Both the position numbers and the translations under genes were made by a program. Below the pieces are notes generated by a model. It did not search any database. It was given only the letters and a program-made list of their open reading frames with translations, and was not told the origin of the DNA. A stretch of 64,000 nt of DNA from SHVO01 sp964576515 (GTDB lineage Bacteria > Pseudomonadota > Alphaproteobacteria > Rhodospirillales > Rhodospirillaceae), in the NCBI GenBank assembly GCA_964576515.1, contig CAZNUW010000002.1, positions 62,001 to 126,000 on the forward strand, written 5' to 3'. Positions 1 through 8,134 of the stretch are shown here, one piece after another. The stretch's first letter is position 1; every line of letters begins with the position of its first letter.

Positions 1-56
1 TTGAGGACGAGATCAAGCAGATGATGAAACCGTTCAAGGTCCGGCTCACGCGCTAG
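1..56 (+). CDS. C-terminal tail of an unidentified protein (partial)
   Basis: An open frame enters from the left edge and ends at the TAG at 54-56. The last residues visible are EDEIKQMMKPFKVRLTR. This is too short to assign a family. It runs in the same direction as the sensor kinase that follows 13 bases later, so the two could be cotranscribed. Confidence 0.45.
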   Translation, partial: EDEIKQMMKPFKVRLTR

Positions 57-69
57 CCGCGCCATATGG

Positions 70-1995
70 ATGGGCCCATTGTTCACAAAATCGCCGGCCG
101 CTCCGTCATCGTCCTATGACGACCGCATAGGCGCGATCCGTTTTATCGAAGCCCTGCCCGCCGCGGCGATTGTCGTCGATACCACCGACACGGTCATAGC
201 CGCGAACGCGCGCGCCGAGGCGATCCTGGGCGCGCCGGTGTCCGTCGCCGTCGGTCGTCCGGTCGACGGCGGTTACAAGTCGTTCCTCGCGCGTGCGCGC
301 CGCGCCGCGGGCCGGGAGCAGACCAGTTTTGTCCAGCCGTTCGGTCTGGGCTGGTACATGGTCTATTGTTTCCCCGTGCCCTCGGGCTCGATCGCAGAGG
401 TGTGGACCGCGGTCGCCGCCTTTGACATCACCGCGATGAAGAATGCCGAGTTCGAGATCCGCGAAAGCGAGGCGCGTCTCGAGGAAGCGACCCGTATCGC
501 GCAGCTCGGCACCTATAAAATCTTCTGGCAGACCGCGTCGGTGCAGTGGTCGCCGCACATGTATGTGATCCACGGCGTCTCGCCGGACGGCTTCATGCAC
601 ACCTTTGGGAAGTACCGTCATCTTGTCCATCCGGAGGACCGCGAGACGTTCGAGCGCATTTTCGCCGACCAACTCGACGGTAAAGCCTTGCGCGGCGCGG
701 AATACCGTATCATTCGCGCCGACGGCGCCGTGCGGTGGCTGCGCTTCGATGCCCGCGTGCTGTTCGACGCCGAGGGCGAACCTTACGCCTCCTTCGGGAC
801 CTGTCAGGACGTCACCGAAGGCAAGCAGCGCGAGCAGGAGCTGAAACAGCTTCTGCGGCGCAACGCCATTCTGTACGAGGCGTTGGACGCCTCGCCCATC
901 GGTGTGGCGGTGGTGACCACCGACCGCGCGGAACCGGAGTTCTTCTACGCGAACGCCGAATTTGAACGCCTCACGGGATTCAACACCTCGCTACTCAGCG
1001 AGGGTGGGGTTGCAAATTTGCGCGCCGCCCAAGATACGACCGGCGACTCGAGCGGGTGGGACGCGGTGCTGCGGACGTTCGCGACGTCCGCCAGCGGCGC
1101 ATTCGAGTTGACCTGCGCCCGGCGCGAGGGCGGAAGCTTCCTCGCGCAAGTCGAAGTGGCGCCGGTCAGCGACTATCCGGGCCGGGATGCGAGCGTTTTT
1201 GTCTTGAACCTGCGCGATATCACCGCCGACCGCGAACGCGCGGGCCAGATTCTCCAGTCGCAAAAAATGGAGGCGCTCGGGCAGTTGTCCGGCGGCGTCG
1301 CGCACGAGATCAACAATCTCCTGCAGCCGATTCTTGCCCTGTCCGATCTCGGGCAGGACTACGCGGATAAGGACGCCGCCAAGGTCCGCAAATATTTCGA
1401 GGTGATCGCGTCCAGCGCCCGCAAGGCGCGCGACGTCGTTCGCCAGGTGCTCACGTTCGCGCGCCGGGATGCGCCGCAACTGGGCCCGCACAAGATCATG
1501 GGCCTGGTCTCCGACGCGCTCAACCTGCTGCAAAGCGGGCTGCCGCCGGGAATCGTCCTCCAGCAGGACCTGCGTGCCGCCGATGTGATCGTGGTCGTCA
1601 ATCCGACGCAGGTTTCGCAAGTGGTGCTCAACTTGGTCGCGAACGCGGCGGACTCTATGAACGGACGCGGCGCGGTTTCGGTGCGGCTCGATGCGGTCGA
1701 GATCGACGCGACGGCCGCCTCGGGGCTTGCAATCGCGCCGGGCGCGTGGATTCGCCTCAGCGTGTCGGATCACGGTTGCGGCATGGACGCCTATACGCTG
1801 TCGCGTATTTTCGAGCCGTTTTACACCACCAAGGTCGCGGGCAAGGGTACGGGCCTCGGCCTGTCGGTCGTGTACAGCATCGTGACGGGATGGGGCGGCA
1901 CGCTGAAAATCGAGAGCGAAGTTGATCAGGGAACGAAGGCGATGATATACATTCCTACCGCCTCCGCTCAGCATCCTGCGTCCGCCTCGGACTGA
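70..1995 (+). CDS. PAS-domain sensor histidine kinase
   Basis: A 641-residue cytosolic sensor kinase with no membrane segment visible. Three PAS-type regions cover roughly residues 25-130, 135-255 (PAS_3 fold with a PAC end, 'SFGTCQDVTEGK') and 265-395. A HisKA dimerisation region follows, with the phosphoacceptor His412 in 'GGVAHEINNLLQP'. The HATPase domain shows the N box 'LNLVANAADSM', the G1 box 'DHGCGMD' and the G2 box 'GKGTGLGLS'. It should autophosphorylate and pass phosphate to a receiver. The receiver gene 15 bases downstream is the obvious partner. The kinase carries no receiver of its own, so it is not a hybrid. The signal sensed is unknown. An ATG at 66 is in another frame; the ATG at 70 is the first in-frame start. 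Confidence 0.9.
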   Translation: MGPLFTKSPAAPSSSYDDRIGAIRFIEALPAAAIVVDTTDTVIAANARAEAILGAPVSVAVGRPVDGGYKSFLARARRAAGREQTSFVQPFGLGWYMVYCFPVPSGSIAEVWTAVAAFDITAMKNAEFEIRESEARLEEATRIAQLGTYKIFWQTASVQWSPHMYVIHGVSPDGFMHTFGKYRHLVHPEDRETFERIFADQLDGKALRGAEYRIIRADGAVRWLRFDARVLFDAEGEPYASFGTCQDVTEGKQREQELKQLLRRNAILYEALDASPIGVAVVTTDRAEPEFFYANAEFERLTGFNTSLLSEGGVANLRAAQDTTGDSSGWDAVLRTFATSASGAFELTCARREGGSFLAQVEVAPVSDYPGRDASVFVLNLRDITADRERAGQILQSQKMEALGQLSGGVAHEINNLLQPILALSDLGQDYADKDAAKVRKYFEVIASSARKARDVVRQVLTFARRDAPQLGPHKIMGLVSDALNLLQSGLPPGIVLQQDLRAADVIVVVNPTQVSQVVLNLVANAADSMNGRGAVSVRLDAVEIDATAASGLAIAPGAWIRLSVSDHGCGMDAYTLSRIFEPFYTTKVAGKGTGLGLSVVYSIVTGWGGTLKIESEVDQGTKAMIYIPTASAQHPASASD

Positions 1996-2010
1996 AACCT
2001 GGACCCCTCC

Positions 2011-2379
2011 ATGGCGCACATTCTTCTTGTCGAGGACTCACCCGAAGTGAGCCTTTCCGTCCGTGAAATCCTCACGGCGGCGGGTCACAGCGTCGAAGAC
2101 GCGAACTCGGGCAAGGAAGCGCTGGTGCGCCTCAAGGCCGGAAAATTCGACCTTATCGTGTCCGATATCTGGATGCCGGAAATGGACGGCATCGCGCTTC
2201 TCAAGGAAATCCGCGGCGCGGGCAACACCATTCCCGTGGTCGTCATCTCCGGCGGCGCGCCCAATGCGCCGCTGACCTATACGGCGCCGCTGGCGGCGAC
2301 CTTCGGCGCGAACACGGTCGTCTATAAACCGTTCGAGCGCGCCGAACTTCTGAAAGCGATTGATTCCGTTCTTTCGTAG
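2011..2379 (+). CDS. Single-domain response regulator (receiver only)
   Basis: A 122-residue CheY-like receiver. The acidic pair is in 'LLVEDS', the phosphoacceptor is Asp52 in 'IVSDIWMPEMDG', and the conserved Lys is in 'VYKPFERAEL'. There is no DNA-binding or enzymatic output domain. It starts 15 bases after the PAS kinase and probably receives phosphate from it, relaying it to another protein or acting by direct protein contact. An alanine/proline-rich stretch, 'SGGAPNAPLTYTAPLAA', between beta-4 and alpha-4 is longer than in typical CheY and may shape partner choice. The next gene is convergent. Confidence 0.9.
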   Translation: MAHILLVEDSPEVSLSVREILTAAGHSVEDANSGKEALVRLKAGKFDLIVSDIWMPEMDGIALLKEIRGAGNTIPVVVISGGAPNAPLTYTAPLAATFGANTVVYKPFERAELLKAIDSVLS

Positions 2380-2416
2380 AGCACGCGGGCTTTAAAGCCG
2401 CGGTTCATGTGTGCGT

Positions 2417-2842
2417 TTACAGCTTGATGAGCTGGCGCAGAACCTTTTCCATATTCACCGCCAACGCCCAGCGCTCTTCCTGGCTGAGGGTCTCGAGCGC
2501 GCGGCTCAATTGCTGCAACGGGTCGCCCCGCAGCAGGCTTTCGCCTTCGTCCGTCAGGACAAGGCGGTGGACGCGGCGATCCTGCTTGTCGCCGACGCGG
2601 CGCAGGTATCCCTTGCGCACGAGCGCCGCGACGGTCTGCGAGGCCGTGCCTTTGGTCGTGCCTTGGAATTGCGCGAACCCGGTCACGGTGCGGCGTTCGA
2701 CGGTCGCCTCGTCGAAATAGCGCATAGCGGCCCACTGTGCTGGATTCAGCCCAGGCGTATAGCCGAGATTATAGGCAGCTTTGCCCACCTGTTCGATCAG
2801 GCGCGCCAAGCCCCGCGTTGAAAGCTTCGGGTCGCTACGCAC
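2417..2842 (-). CDS. MarR-family transcriptional regulator
   Basis: A 141-residue winged-helix repressor. The recognition helix and wing read 'TASQTVAALVRKGYLRR' and 'DKQDRRVHRLVLTDEGE', which is the MarR pattern ending in the DxRxxxLxLT wing. Helices at both ends would form the dimer interface. The start is GTG; no better start lies upstream in frame. MarR proteins are usually repressors released by small phenolic ligands or oxidants. The divergent neighbour is pyrD, about 215 bases away. A perfect 15-base palindrome in that gap is a candidate operator, suggesting autoregulation. The target genes are not obvious from context. Confidence 0.9.
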   Translation of the reverse strand: MRSDPKLSTRGLARLIEQVGKAAYNLGYTPGLNPAQWAAMRYFDEATVERRTVTGFAQFQGTTKGTASQTVAALVRKGYLRRVGDKQDRRVHRLVLTDEGESLLRGDPLQQLSRALETLSQEERWALAVNMEKVLRQLIKL

Positions 2843-2913
2843 AGTTTATTGTTTTTAAAGCTGACAAAAATTCCCCTAGAAGCGGGCAATATATCCGTTC
2901 GGGCGCGGAACAC

Positions 2914-2928
2914 GAAGCAAATTGCTTC
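2914..2928. promoter_or_regulatory. Candidate MarR operator (15-base palindrome)
   Basis: GAAGCAA, one central A, then TTGCTTC form a perfect dyad between marR (minus) and pyrD (plus), about 72 bases upstream of the marR start. TTGC...GCAA dyads of this size are typical of MarR dimer sites. The link to this MarR protein is inferred from position only. Confidence 0.45.
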
Positions 2929-3058
2929 ATGTTAAGCAACGGCGGTACAACGCTCGAACTGTCACCAAAGACGCATTCAACGGCAGGTAATTTTTGGACG
3001 ACACGAAAATTTGCCCGCCGGTCCGTGCGCGCTCACTCAATCCCATATTCCTCGGCCT

Positions 3059-4135
3059 ATGATGTTGGATCCGTTTCAGATTTTACGACCTTTGCTTTTC
3101 CGGATGGACAGCGAACGCGCGCACCGGCTTGCCCTTCTTGGTCTAAAGTCGCGGCTCGCAACCTTTTGGTATCGCCCAGAAGTAGAAGATAAAATTCTGC
3201 GTCAAACGGTTTGGAATAGAACTTTTCCAAATCCAATCGGCCTTGCCGCCGGCTTCGATAAGAATGCCGTGGCTTATGAGGAGGCCTTGGACCTCGGTTT
3301 CGGCTTCGTGGAGGTCGGCGGGGTTACGCCGCTGCCGCAGAAGGGCAATCCGCAACCGCGCCTGTTCCGTCTTGAGGCCGACCGCGCCGTCATCAATCGC
3401 ATGGGCTTCAACAACGAAGGCATGGCCGTTGTCGCCCGCCGCTTGAGCCGCCGCAGCGGCCGCGGCCTCGTCGGCGTCAATCTCGGCAAGAACAAGGATC
3501 AGGCCGATCCGGTCGCCGACTACGCGACGCTCGCGGCGGCGCTGGCGCCGTACGCGGATTTTTTGGTCATCAACGTCTCGTCGCCAAATACGCCGGGCCT
3601 GCGCGCGCTGCAAAGCGCCGAACCGTTGATCGCGATCATCCGCGCGGCTCGCGCCGCGATGGCAGGGTTGCCGAAATCGCCGCCGCTCCTGTTCAAGATC
3701 GCGCCGGATCTGGCACCGGAGGATCTCGCCGCGGTCGCGAGCGCCGCGCGCGCGGAGGCGATCGACGGGATCGTCGTCTCGAATACCACGCTCAGCCGTC
3801 CCGATACGTTGCGCGCGCCGCAGAAGACCGAAACCGGCGGCTTGAGCGGCGCGCCTGTCTTTGCACTTTCCACACACGTTCTGTCCGAGATGTACAAACT
3901 GACGGAAGGCCGGATTCCGCTGGTGGGTGTCGGCGGCGTCGCATCGGGCGCCGATGCCTATGCGAAAATTCGCGCGGGCGCATCGCTGGTGCAGCTTTAC
4001 TCCGCGCTTGTGTTCGAAGGTCCGGCGCTTGTGGGCCGGATCAAGCGTGAATTGGCGTCGCTTCTCGCGCGCGACGGCTTCGCATCTGTGGCGGACGCCG
4101 TGGGCGCCGATCATCGCGCCGGAGGCAAGCCATGA
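3059..4135 (+). CDS. pyrD: Dihydroorotate dehydrogenase (quinone), class 2
   Basis: A 358-residue flavoenzyme that oxidises dihydroorotate to orotate with quinone as acceptor, the fourth step of pyrimidine synthesis. Class 2 features are the N-terminal helical membrane-association segment 'MMLDPFQILRPLLFRMDSE', then 'PIGLAAGFDKNA', 'RLFRLEADRAVINRMGFNNEG', 'GVNLGKNK', 'NVSSPNTPGLR', 'FKIAPDL' and the FMN phosphate loop 'LVGVGGVASG'. The frame is open 48 bases further upstream, but homologues begin at the MxLD segment, so ATG 3059 (or 3062) is preferred. The stop overlaps the start of the HAD phosphatase by four bases, so the two are translationally coupled. Confidence 0.96.
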   Translation: MMLDPFQILRPLLFRMDSERAHRLALLGLKSRLATFWYRPEVEDKILRQTVWNRTFPNPIGLAAGFDKNAVAYEEALDLGFGFVEVGGVTPLPQKGNPQPRLFRLEADRAVINRMGFNNEGMAVVARRLSRRSGRGLVGVNLGKNKDQADPVADYATLAAALAPYADFLVINVSSPNTPGLRALQSAEPLIAIIRAARAAMAGLPKSPPLLFKIAPDLAPEDLAAVASAARAEAIDGIVVSNTTLSRPDTLRAPQKTETGGLSGAPVFALSTHVLSEMYKLTEGRIPLVGVGGVASGADAYAKIRAGASLVQLYSALVFEGPALVGRIKRELASLLARDGFASVADAVGADHRAGGKP

Positions 4136-5004
4136 CGCCGCGGGTTATTTCGGGGATCGGCGAAATCGCGGATCGTTTCGACGGTTTCATCCTCGATCTG
4201 TGGGGGCTGGTCCATGACGGCGAGAAACCCTATCCGCCGGCGGCGGACACGCTGCGCGCGTTGCGCGACGCCGGCAAGAAAACGCTGCTGCTGTCCAACG
4301 CGCCGCGCCGCGCCCACGCTCTCATCGAGGCCATGACGAAAATGGGCATCGGCCGCGACCTCTACGGCGAAGTTCTGTCGTCGGGTGAAGCCACGCGCGA
4401 GGCGCTGATCAAACGCGACGATCCTTTTTTCGCCGCCCTCGGCCGCACGGCCTATCATCTCGGCCCGGAGCGGGACCGCAGCGTGTTTGAAGACACCGGC
4501 CTTGCGATCGTGGCGCGCGTGGACGACGCGGACTTCATCGTGAATACGGGGCCGATCAGCCTCGACGAGAAGGTCGACGACTATCTCGCGGTGCTCGAAC
4601 CGGCGGCGCGGCGCGCGCTGCCCATGGTGTGCGCCAATCCCGATTTTGTCGTGATCCGTGCGGGACGCCGTATCGTCTGCGCCGGCGCCATCGCCGGGCG
4701 CTACCGGGAGATGGGCGGCCCTGTCGCGCTGCGGGGCAAGCCCGATCCCGTGATCTACGGCCTTGCCGTGGAACGTCTGGGAATCGCCGACAAGGCGCGG
4801 ATCGCCGTCGCCGGGGACGCCCTCGAAACCGACGTCAAAGGCGCCGGCGCGAGCGGTCTCGCGTCGATCTGGTGCACAGGCGGTATCCATGCGGAAGCGC
4901 TGGGGGTAAGTTACGGCGTCGCGGCCGATCCGGTGAAAGCCGCGGCGCTGGCGCGGGCGGAAGGTCAGATGCCGACCTTCATGATCCCCGGATTTATTTG
5001 GTAG
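4132..5004 (+). CDS. HAD-superfamily class IIA hydrolase (TIGR01459 type)
   Basis: A 290-residue HAD phosphatase of the NagD-like class IIA group seen in alphaproteobacteria. Motif I is 'ILDLWGLVHDG', motif II is 'LLSNAPRR', and motifs III and IV are 'GKPDPVIY' and 'AGDALETDVKGA'. The class IIA cap lies between motifs II and III, roughly residues 80-200. In motif I the first Asp (DLW) is the expected nucleophile. The substrate is unknown; relatives act on nucleotides and sugar phosphates. The ATGA overlap with pyrD suggests a link to nucleotide metabolism, but this is only context. Confidence 0.88.
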   Translation: MTPRVISGIGEIADRFDGFILDLWGLVHDGEKPYPPAADTLRALRDAGKKTLLLSNAPRRAHALIEAMTKMGIGRDLYGEVLSSGEATREALIKRDDPFFAALGRTAYHLGPERDRSVFEDTGLAIVARVDDADFIVNTGPISLDEKVDDYLAVLEPAARRALPMVCANPDFVVIRAGRRIVCAGAIAGRYREMGGPVALRGKPDPVIYGLAVERLGIADKARIAVAGDALETDVKGAGASGLASIWCTGGIHAEALGVSYGVAADPVKAAALARAEGQMPTFMIPGFIW

Positions 5005-5014
5005 GCATGCGCCG

Positions 5015-5782
5015 TCAGGGCTCGAACTGTTCGGCGACGATACGTTCTTCCAGATTGTGTTCCGGATCGAACAGCACCTTGAGGCCGATCGAGCGGTCCT
5101 CGCGCACCGTCACGTCGACCACCTCGCGCACCTCGATGCGGTCCGCGACCGCCGAGACGGGGCGTTTGTCGGCTTCCAGCAGTTCCAGGCGCACCGTCGC
5201 CGCGCGCGGCAATAGCGCGCCGCGCCAACGGCGGGGACGGAACGCGCTGATGGGTGTCATCGCCAGCACATTGGCGTCCACCGGCAGCACCGGACCGTGG
5301 ACCGAAAGATTGTAGGCGCTCGACCCCGCGGGCGTGCACACCAGGATGCCGTCGCAGATCAATTCGCTCATGCGCTCGCGGCCGTCGACGAAGATCCGGA
5401 TCTTTGCCGCCTGACGGGTCTGGCGCAGCATCGAGACTTCATTGATGGCCAGGGCTTCGACCTGTTGGCCGTCCGCCGTCGTCGCTTTCATGCGCAAGGG
5501 GTGCAGCGTGAATTCGGCGGCGCGACCCAGGCGCTCGAGAAGGTTGTTCTCGTCGAACCTGTTCATCAGGAACCCGACGGTGCCACGGTGGATGCCGAAG
5601 ATGGGAACGTGCACGTCCATATAGGTGTGCAGCGACTCCAGCATGAAACCGTCGCCGCCCAGGGCGACGATCACGTCGGCTTTGCGCGGATCGTTCTGGC
5701 CGTAACGGTTCGTCAGGACGGCGAGCGAGTCTTGAGCGGGCGCGGTGTCTGCCGCGACGAATGCGACGCGTGAGAATTTCAT
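5015..5782 (-). CDS. nadK: NAD kinase
   Basis: A 255-residue ATP-NAD kinase that makes NADP from NAD. The signature loop appears as 'ALGGDGFMLESLH', where the usual Thr of GGDGT is Phe, a substitution common in alphaproteobacterial NadK. It is followed by 'HRGTVGFLMN', the NE motif 'AINEVSM', and 'CTPAGSSAYNLS', which replaces the common GSTAY. It is the last gene of the minus-strand run DUF3553-moaA-nadK and starts 14 bases after moaA. It converges with the HAD gene with a 10-base gap. Confidence 0.95.
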   Translation of the reverse strand: MKFSRVAFVAADTAPAQDSLAVLTNRYGQNDPRKADVIVALGGDGFMLESLHTYMDVHVPIFGIHRGTVGFLMNRFDENNLLERLGRAAEFTLHPLRMKATTADGQQVEALAINEVSMLRQTRQAAKIRIFVDGRERMSELICDGILVCTPAGSSAYNLSVHGPVLPVDANVLAMTPISAFRPRRWRGALLPRAATVRLELLEADKRPVSAVADRIEVREVVDVTVREDRSIGLKVLFDPEHNLEERIVAEQFEP

Positions 5783-5796
5783 GGAGGCCAGCCCCT

Positions 5797-6792
5797 CTAT
5801 CCGCCGGTCACGCTCATGTGCCGCGCCACGGCCGGTTTCTGGTGATGGCGGTCGATGATGAAGTCATGGCCTTTCGGCTTGCGGCCGATGGCTTCATGGA
5901 TCGCGCGGGCCAGAAGATCGTTGCTTTCGCTCGCGCGCAAGGGCGTGCGCAGGTCGGCGGCGTCGTCCTGGCCCAGGCACATATACAGGGTGCCCGTGCA
6001 GGTCAGCCGCACGCGGTTGCAGGTCTCGCAGAAGTTATGGGTCATCGGCGTAATGAAGCCCACGCGCCCGCCGGTTTCCTGGCACCGCGTGTAACGCGCC
6101 GGCCCGCCGGTCGTGTCGGAGATGGCGTCCAACGTCCAGCGTTGCGCGAGGCGCGCGCGCACCAAGGACAGGGGCAGATATTGTTCCGTCCGGTCGCCGT
6201 CGATTTCACCCATCGGCATGGTCTCGATGAACACGAGGTCGAAACCCTGTTCGCCGCACCAGGCCACGAACGCATCAAACTCGTCTTCGTTGACGTCGCG
6301 CATGGCGACGACGTTGATCTTCACCTTGAGACCCGCCGCCTTTGCGGCGCGGATGCCGTCCATCACCTGGGCATGGTTGCCCCAGCGCGTGATGGTCTTG
6401 AACCGCCCGGCGTCGAGGGAGTCGAGCGAGACGTTGATGCGTTTCACGCCCGCCGCCGCCAGTGCGTCGGCATGGACCGCCAATTGCGTGCCGTTGGTGG
6501 TCAGGGTCAGTTCGTCCAAGGCGCCCGACTTCAAGTGGCGGTTCAGGCCGTTGAAGAGTTCCATGATGTTGCGCCGGACGAGGGGTTCGCCTCCGGTGAT
6601 GCGCAGCTTGCGCACGCCCAGTTCAACGAAGGCCGAGCACACGCGGTCCAACTCTTCCAGTGACAAGAGATCCTTCTTGGGCAGGAAGGTCATGTTCTCC
6701 GACATGCAATAGACGCAGCGCAGATCGCACCGGTCCGTGACGGAGACGCGTAAGTAACGAATAGGGCGGCCAAAGGGATCGATCATCGTCAT
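5797..6792 (-). CDS. moaA: GTP 3',8-cyclase, molybdenum cofactor biosynthesis
   Basis: A 331-residue radical SAM enzyme that, with MoaC, turns GTP into cyclic pyranopterin monophosphate, the first step of molybdopterin synthesis. The N-terminal radical SAM cluster is 'CDLRCVYC'. The second 4Fe-4S cluster lies in 'FCETCNRVRLTCTG...YMCLGQ'. The protein ends in the conserved Gly-Gly tail 'MSVTGG'. Its start is only three bases after the stop of the DUF3553 gene. No other moa gene is in the window. Confidence 0.97.
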   Translation of the reverse strand: MTMIDPFGRPIRYLRVSVTDRCDLRCVYCMSENMTFLPKKDLLSLEELDRVCSAFVELGVRKLRITGGEPLVRRNIMELFNGLNRHLKSGALDELTLTTNGTQLAVHADALAAAGVKRINVSLDSLDAGRFKTITRWGNHAQVMDGIRAAKAAGLKVKINVVAMRDVNEDEFDAFVAWCGEQGFDLVFIETMPMGEIDGDRTEQYLPLSLVRARLAQRWTLDAISDTTGGPARYTRCQETGGRVGFITPMTHNFCETCNRVRLTCTGTLYMCLGQDDAADLRTPLRASESNDLLARAIHEAIGRKPKGHDFIIDRHHQKPAVARHMSVTGG

Positions 6793-6795
6793 GCT

Positions 6796-6984
6796 TTATG
6801 GGCTGGAACTCGACTCGTCGTCCACCACCGTCAATCTCACAACGGCGACGTTCAAGGTCAGTTTACCAACATGCTCGAAGTTTGCGGTGACCTTGTTACC
6901 GACCGCCGATTGCACCTGACCGAGGCCCCAGTCGGGCTGGTCCGGATTTCGCACAAGCATACCGGGCGAGAACTCGTCATGCAT
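6796..6984 (-). CDS. DUF3553 small protein
   Basis: A 62-residue protein with the DUF3553 pattern: 'FSPGMLVRNPDQPDWGLGQV', 'VTANFEHVGK' and a beta-rich end. It resembles the short SH3-like 'not safe for use without G-L-G-Q' segment also found at the end of some helicases. The function is unknown. It leads the minus-strand operon with moaA and nadK, separated from moaA by three bases. The gap to chpT (about 110 bases) holds the divergent promoters. Confidence 0.85.
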   Translation of the reverse strand: MHDEFSPGMLVRNPDQPDWGLGQVQSAVGNKVTANFEHVGKLTLNVAVVRLTVVDDESSSSP

Positions 6985-7100
6985 GCAACAATTCCGCTAT
7001 CTGCCTGTTAATTCGTTGATATTTCCGTTTTAGTGCCTTTCGAGGCCGCTGTCTGCCTTGCTAAACTCCCGATTCTACGGGGATTGAGGTTTTGGGGGAT

Positions 7101-7760
7101 ATGAGCGATTCGGACCTGCAGTTGGCGCAGCTCTTGTGCACGCGCCTGTGCCACGATTTGGCCGGTCCTATCGGCGCCGTGGCGGCGGGCGTCGAACTCA
7201 TCGGTGACGATCCCGCCATGGCGGATGCGGAAACCATCGGTCTGATCGGCGACAGTTCCAGCGCCGCCTCGCGCAAGCTGAAATTTTTGCGCGCGGCCCT
7301 CGGTTTGTCGCAAAACGGCAACGGCGACCTGAAAGGCCTGCTCGACGGCTATATCGCGGCCACTTCCGGTCCGGGCGGTCGCATTGATGTCGTGTGGCCT
7401 GCCGCCGCCGCGATCGACAAGGCCTCACGCGGGTTCGGCGCGCATTGGACGCAAACCTTCCTGAATTTATGCCTGCTGGCGCTCGAGGCGCAGCCCGGGT
7501 GCCGCGGCCTCGAAATCACACTGGAGACGTCGGGCTCCGTCGTCGTCACGATCGCGGCGCGCACGTCCGCCGGGCGCACGGCTTTGGTTCGCGAGGATTT
7601 GCGCGCGGCGGCCGTGGAGGCCGCGGGGGACAACCTGAGCGCCAAAACCGTACAAGCTCATCTTACCGGCCGTATGGTTCGCGCGGCCGGTGGGACGCTC
7701 AGCGTCTCGCCCGCGGCGGACGGCATTGTGATCCGCGCCGATGTTCCGGCCGTGTCATGA
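7101..7760 (+). CDS. chpT: ChpT-like histidine phosphotransferase
   Basis: A 219-residue protein of the DUF2328/ChpT family. A DHp-like helix carries His18 in 'CTRLCHDLAGPIGAVAAGVEL', followed by a degenerate kinase-like ATP domain without the nucleotide boxes. In Caulobacter, ChpT passes phosphate from CckA to CtrA and CpdR. ctrA lies about 4.5 kb away in this window. A TTG at 7092 could extend the protein by three residues; the ATG at 7101 was preferred. The stop overlaps the start of the next gene (ATGA), so it is coupled to the CheY-like receiver. Confidence 0.88.
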   Translation: MSDSDLQLAQLLCTRLCHDLAGPIGAVAAGVELIGDDPAMADAETIGLIGDSSSAASRKLKFLRAALGLSQNGNGDLKGLLDGYIAATSGPGGRIDVVWPAAAAIDKASRGFGAHWTQTFLNLCLLALEAQPGCRGLEITLETSGSVVVTIAARTSAGRTALVREDLRAAAVEAAGDNLSAKTVQAHLTGRMVRAAGGTLSVSPAADGIVIRADVPAVS

Positions 7761-8125
7761 AGCTTTGCCTGGTGGTCGATGACTCGCGTGTGATCCGCCG
7801 CGTCGCCGTCAAGATCGTCCAGGATCTTGGCCTTGACGTGGAGGAGGCCGAGAACGGCCGCAAGGCGCTCAACGCCTGTGCGATCCGCATGCCCGACGTG
7901 CTCCTGATCGATACCGAGATGCCTGATCTCGACGGCGTCGCCACCGTGAAGCAATTGCGCGGGATGCCGGGCGGCGACAAAGTGGTGGTCGTCTATTGCG
8001 CCACGGAGAACGATCCCGGTTTCATCCGTCGCGCGCTCGACGCCGGCGGCAACGAATACATCATGAAGCCCTTCGACAGCGAAATCGTGCGCAGCAAGTT
8101 CCTGCTGCTCGATTTGCTGGGATAG
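7757..8125 (+). CDS. CheY-like response regulator
   Basis: A 122-residue receiver-only protein. The acidic pair is in 'LVVDDS', the phosphoacceptor is Asp52 in 'LLIDTEMPDLDG', and the conserved Lys is in 'YIMKPFDSEI'. It is encoded between a phosphotransferase (overlap of four bases) and a cheR gene (nine bases later). It could serve motility control or act as a phosphate sink for ChpT. No CheA, CheW or receptor gene is in the window, so its exact circuit is unresolved. Confidence 0.9.
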   Translation: MKLCLVVDDSRVIRRVAVKIVQDLGLDVEEAENGRKALNACAIRMPDVLLIDTEMPDLDGVATVKQLRGMPGGDKVVVVYCATENDPGFIRRALDAGGNEYIMKPFDSEIVRSKFLLLDLLG

Positions 8126-8134
8126 GGGGCCACC

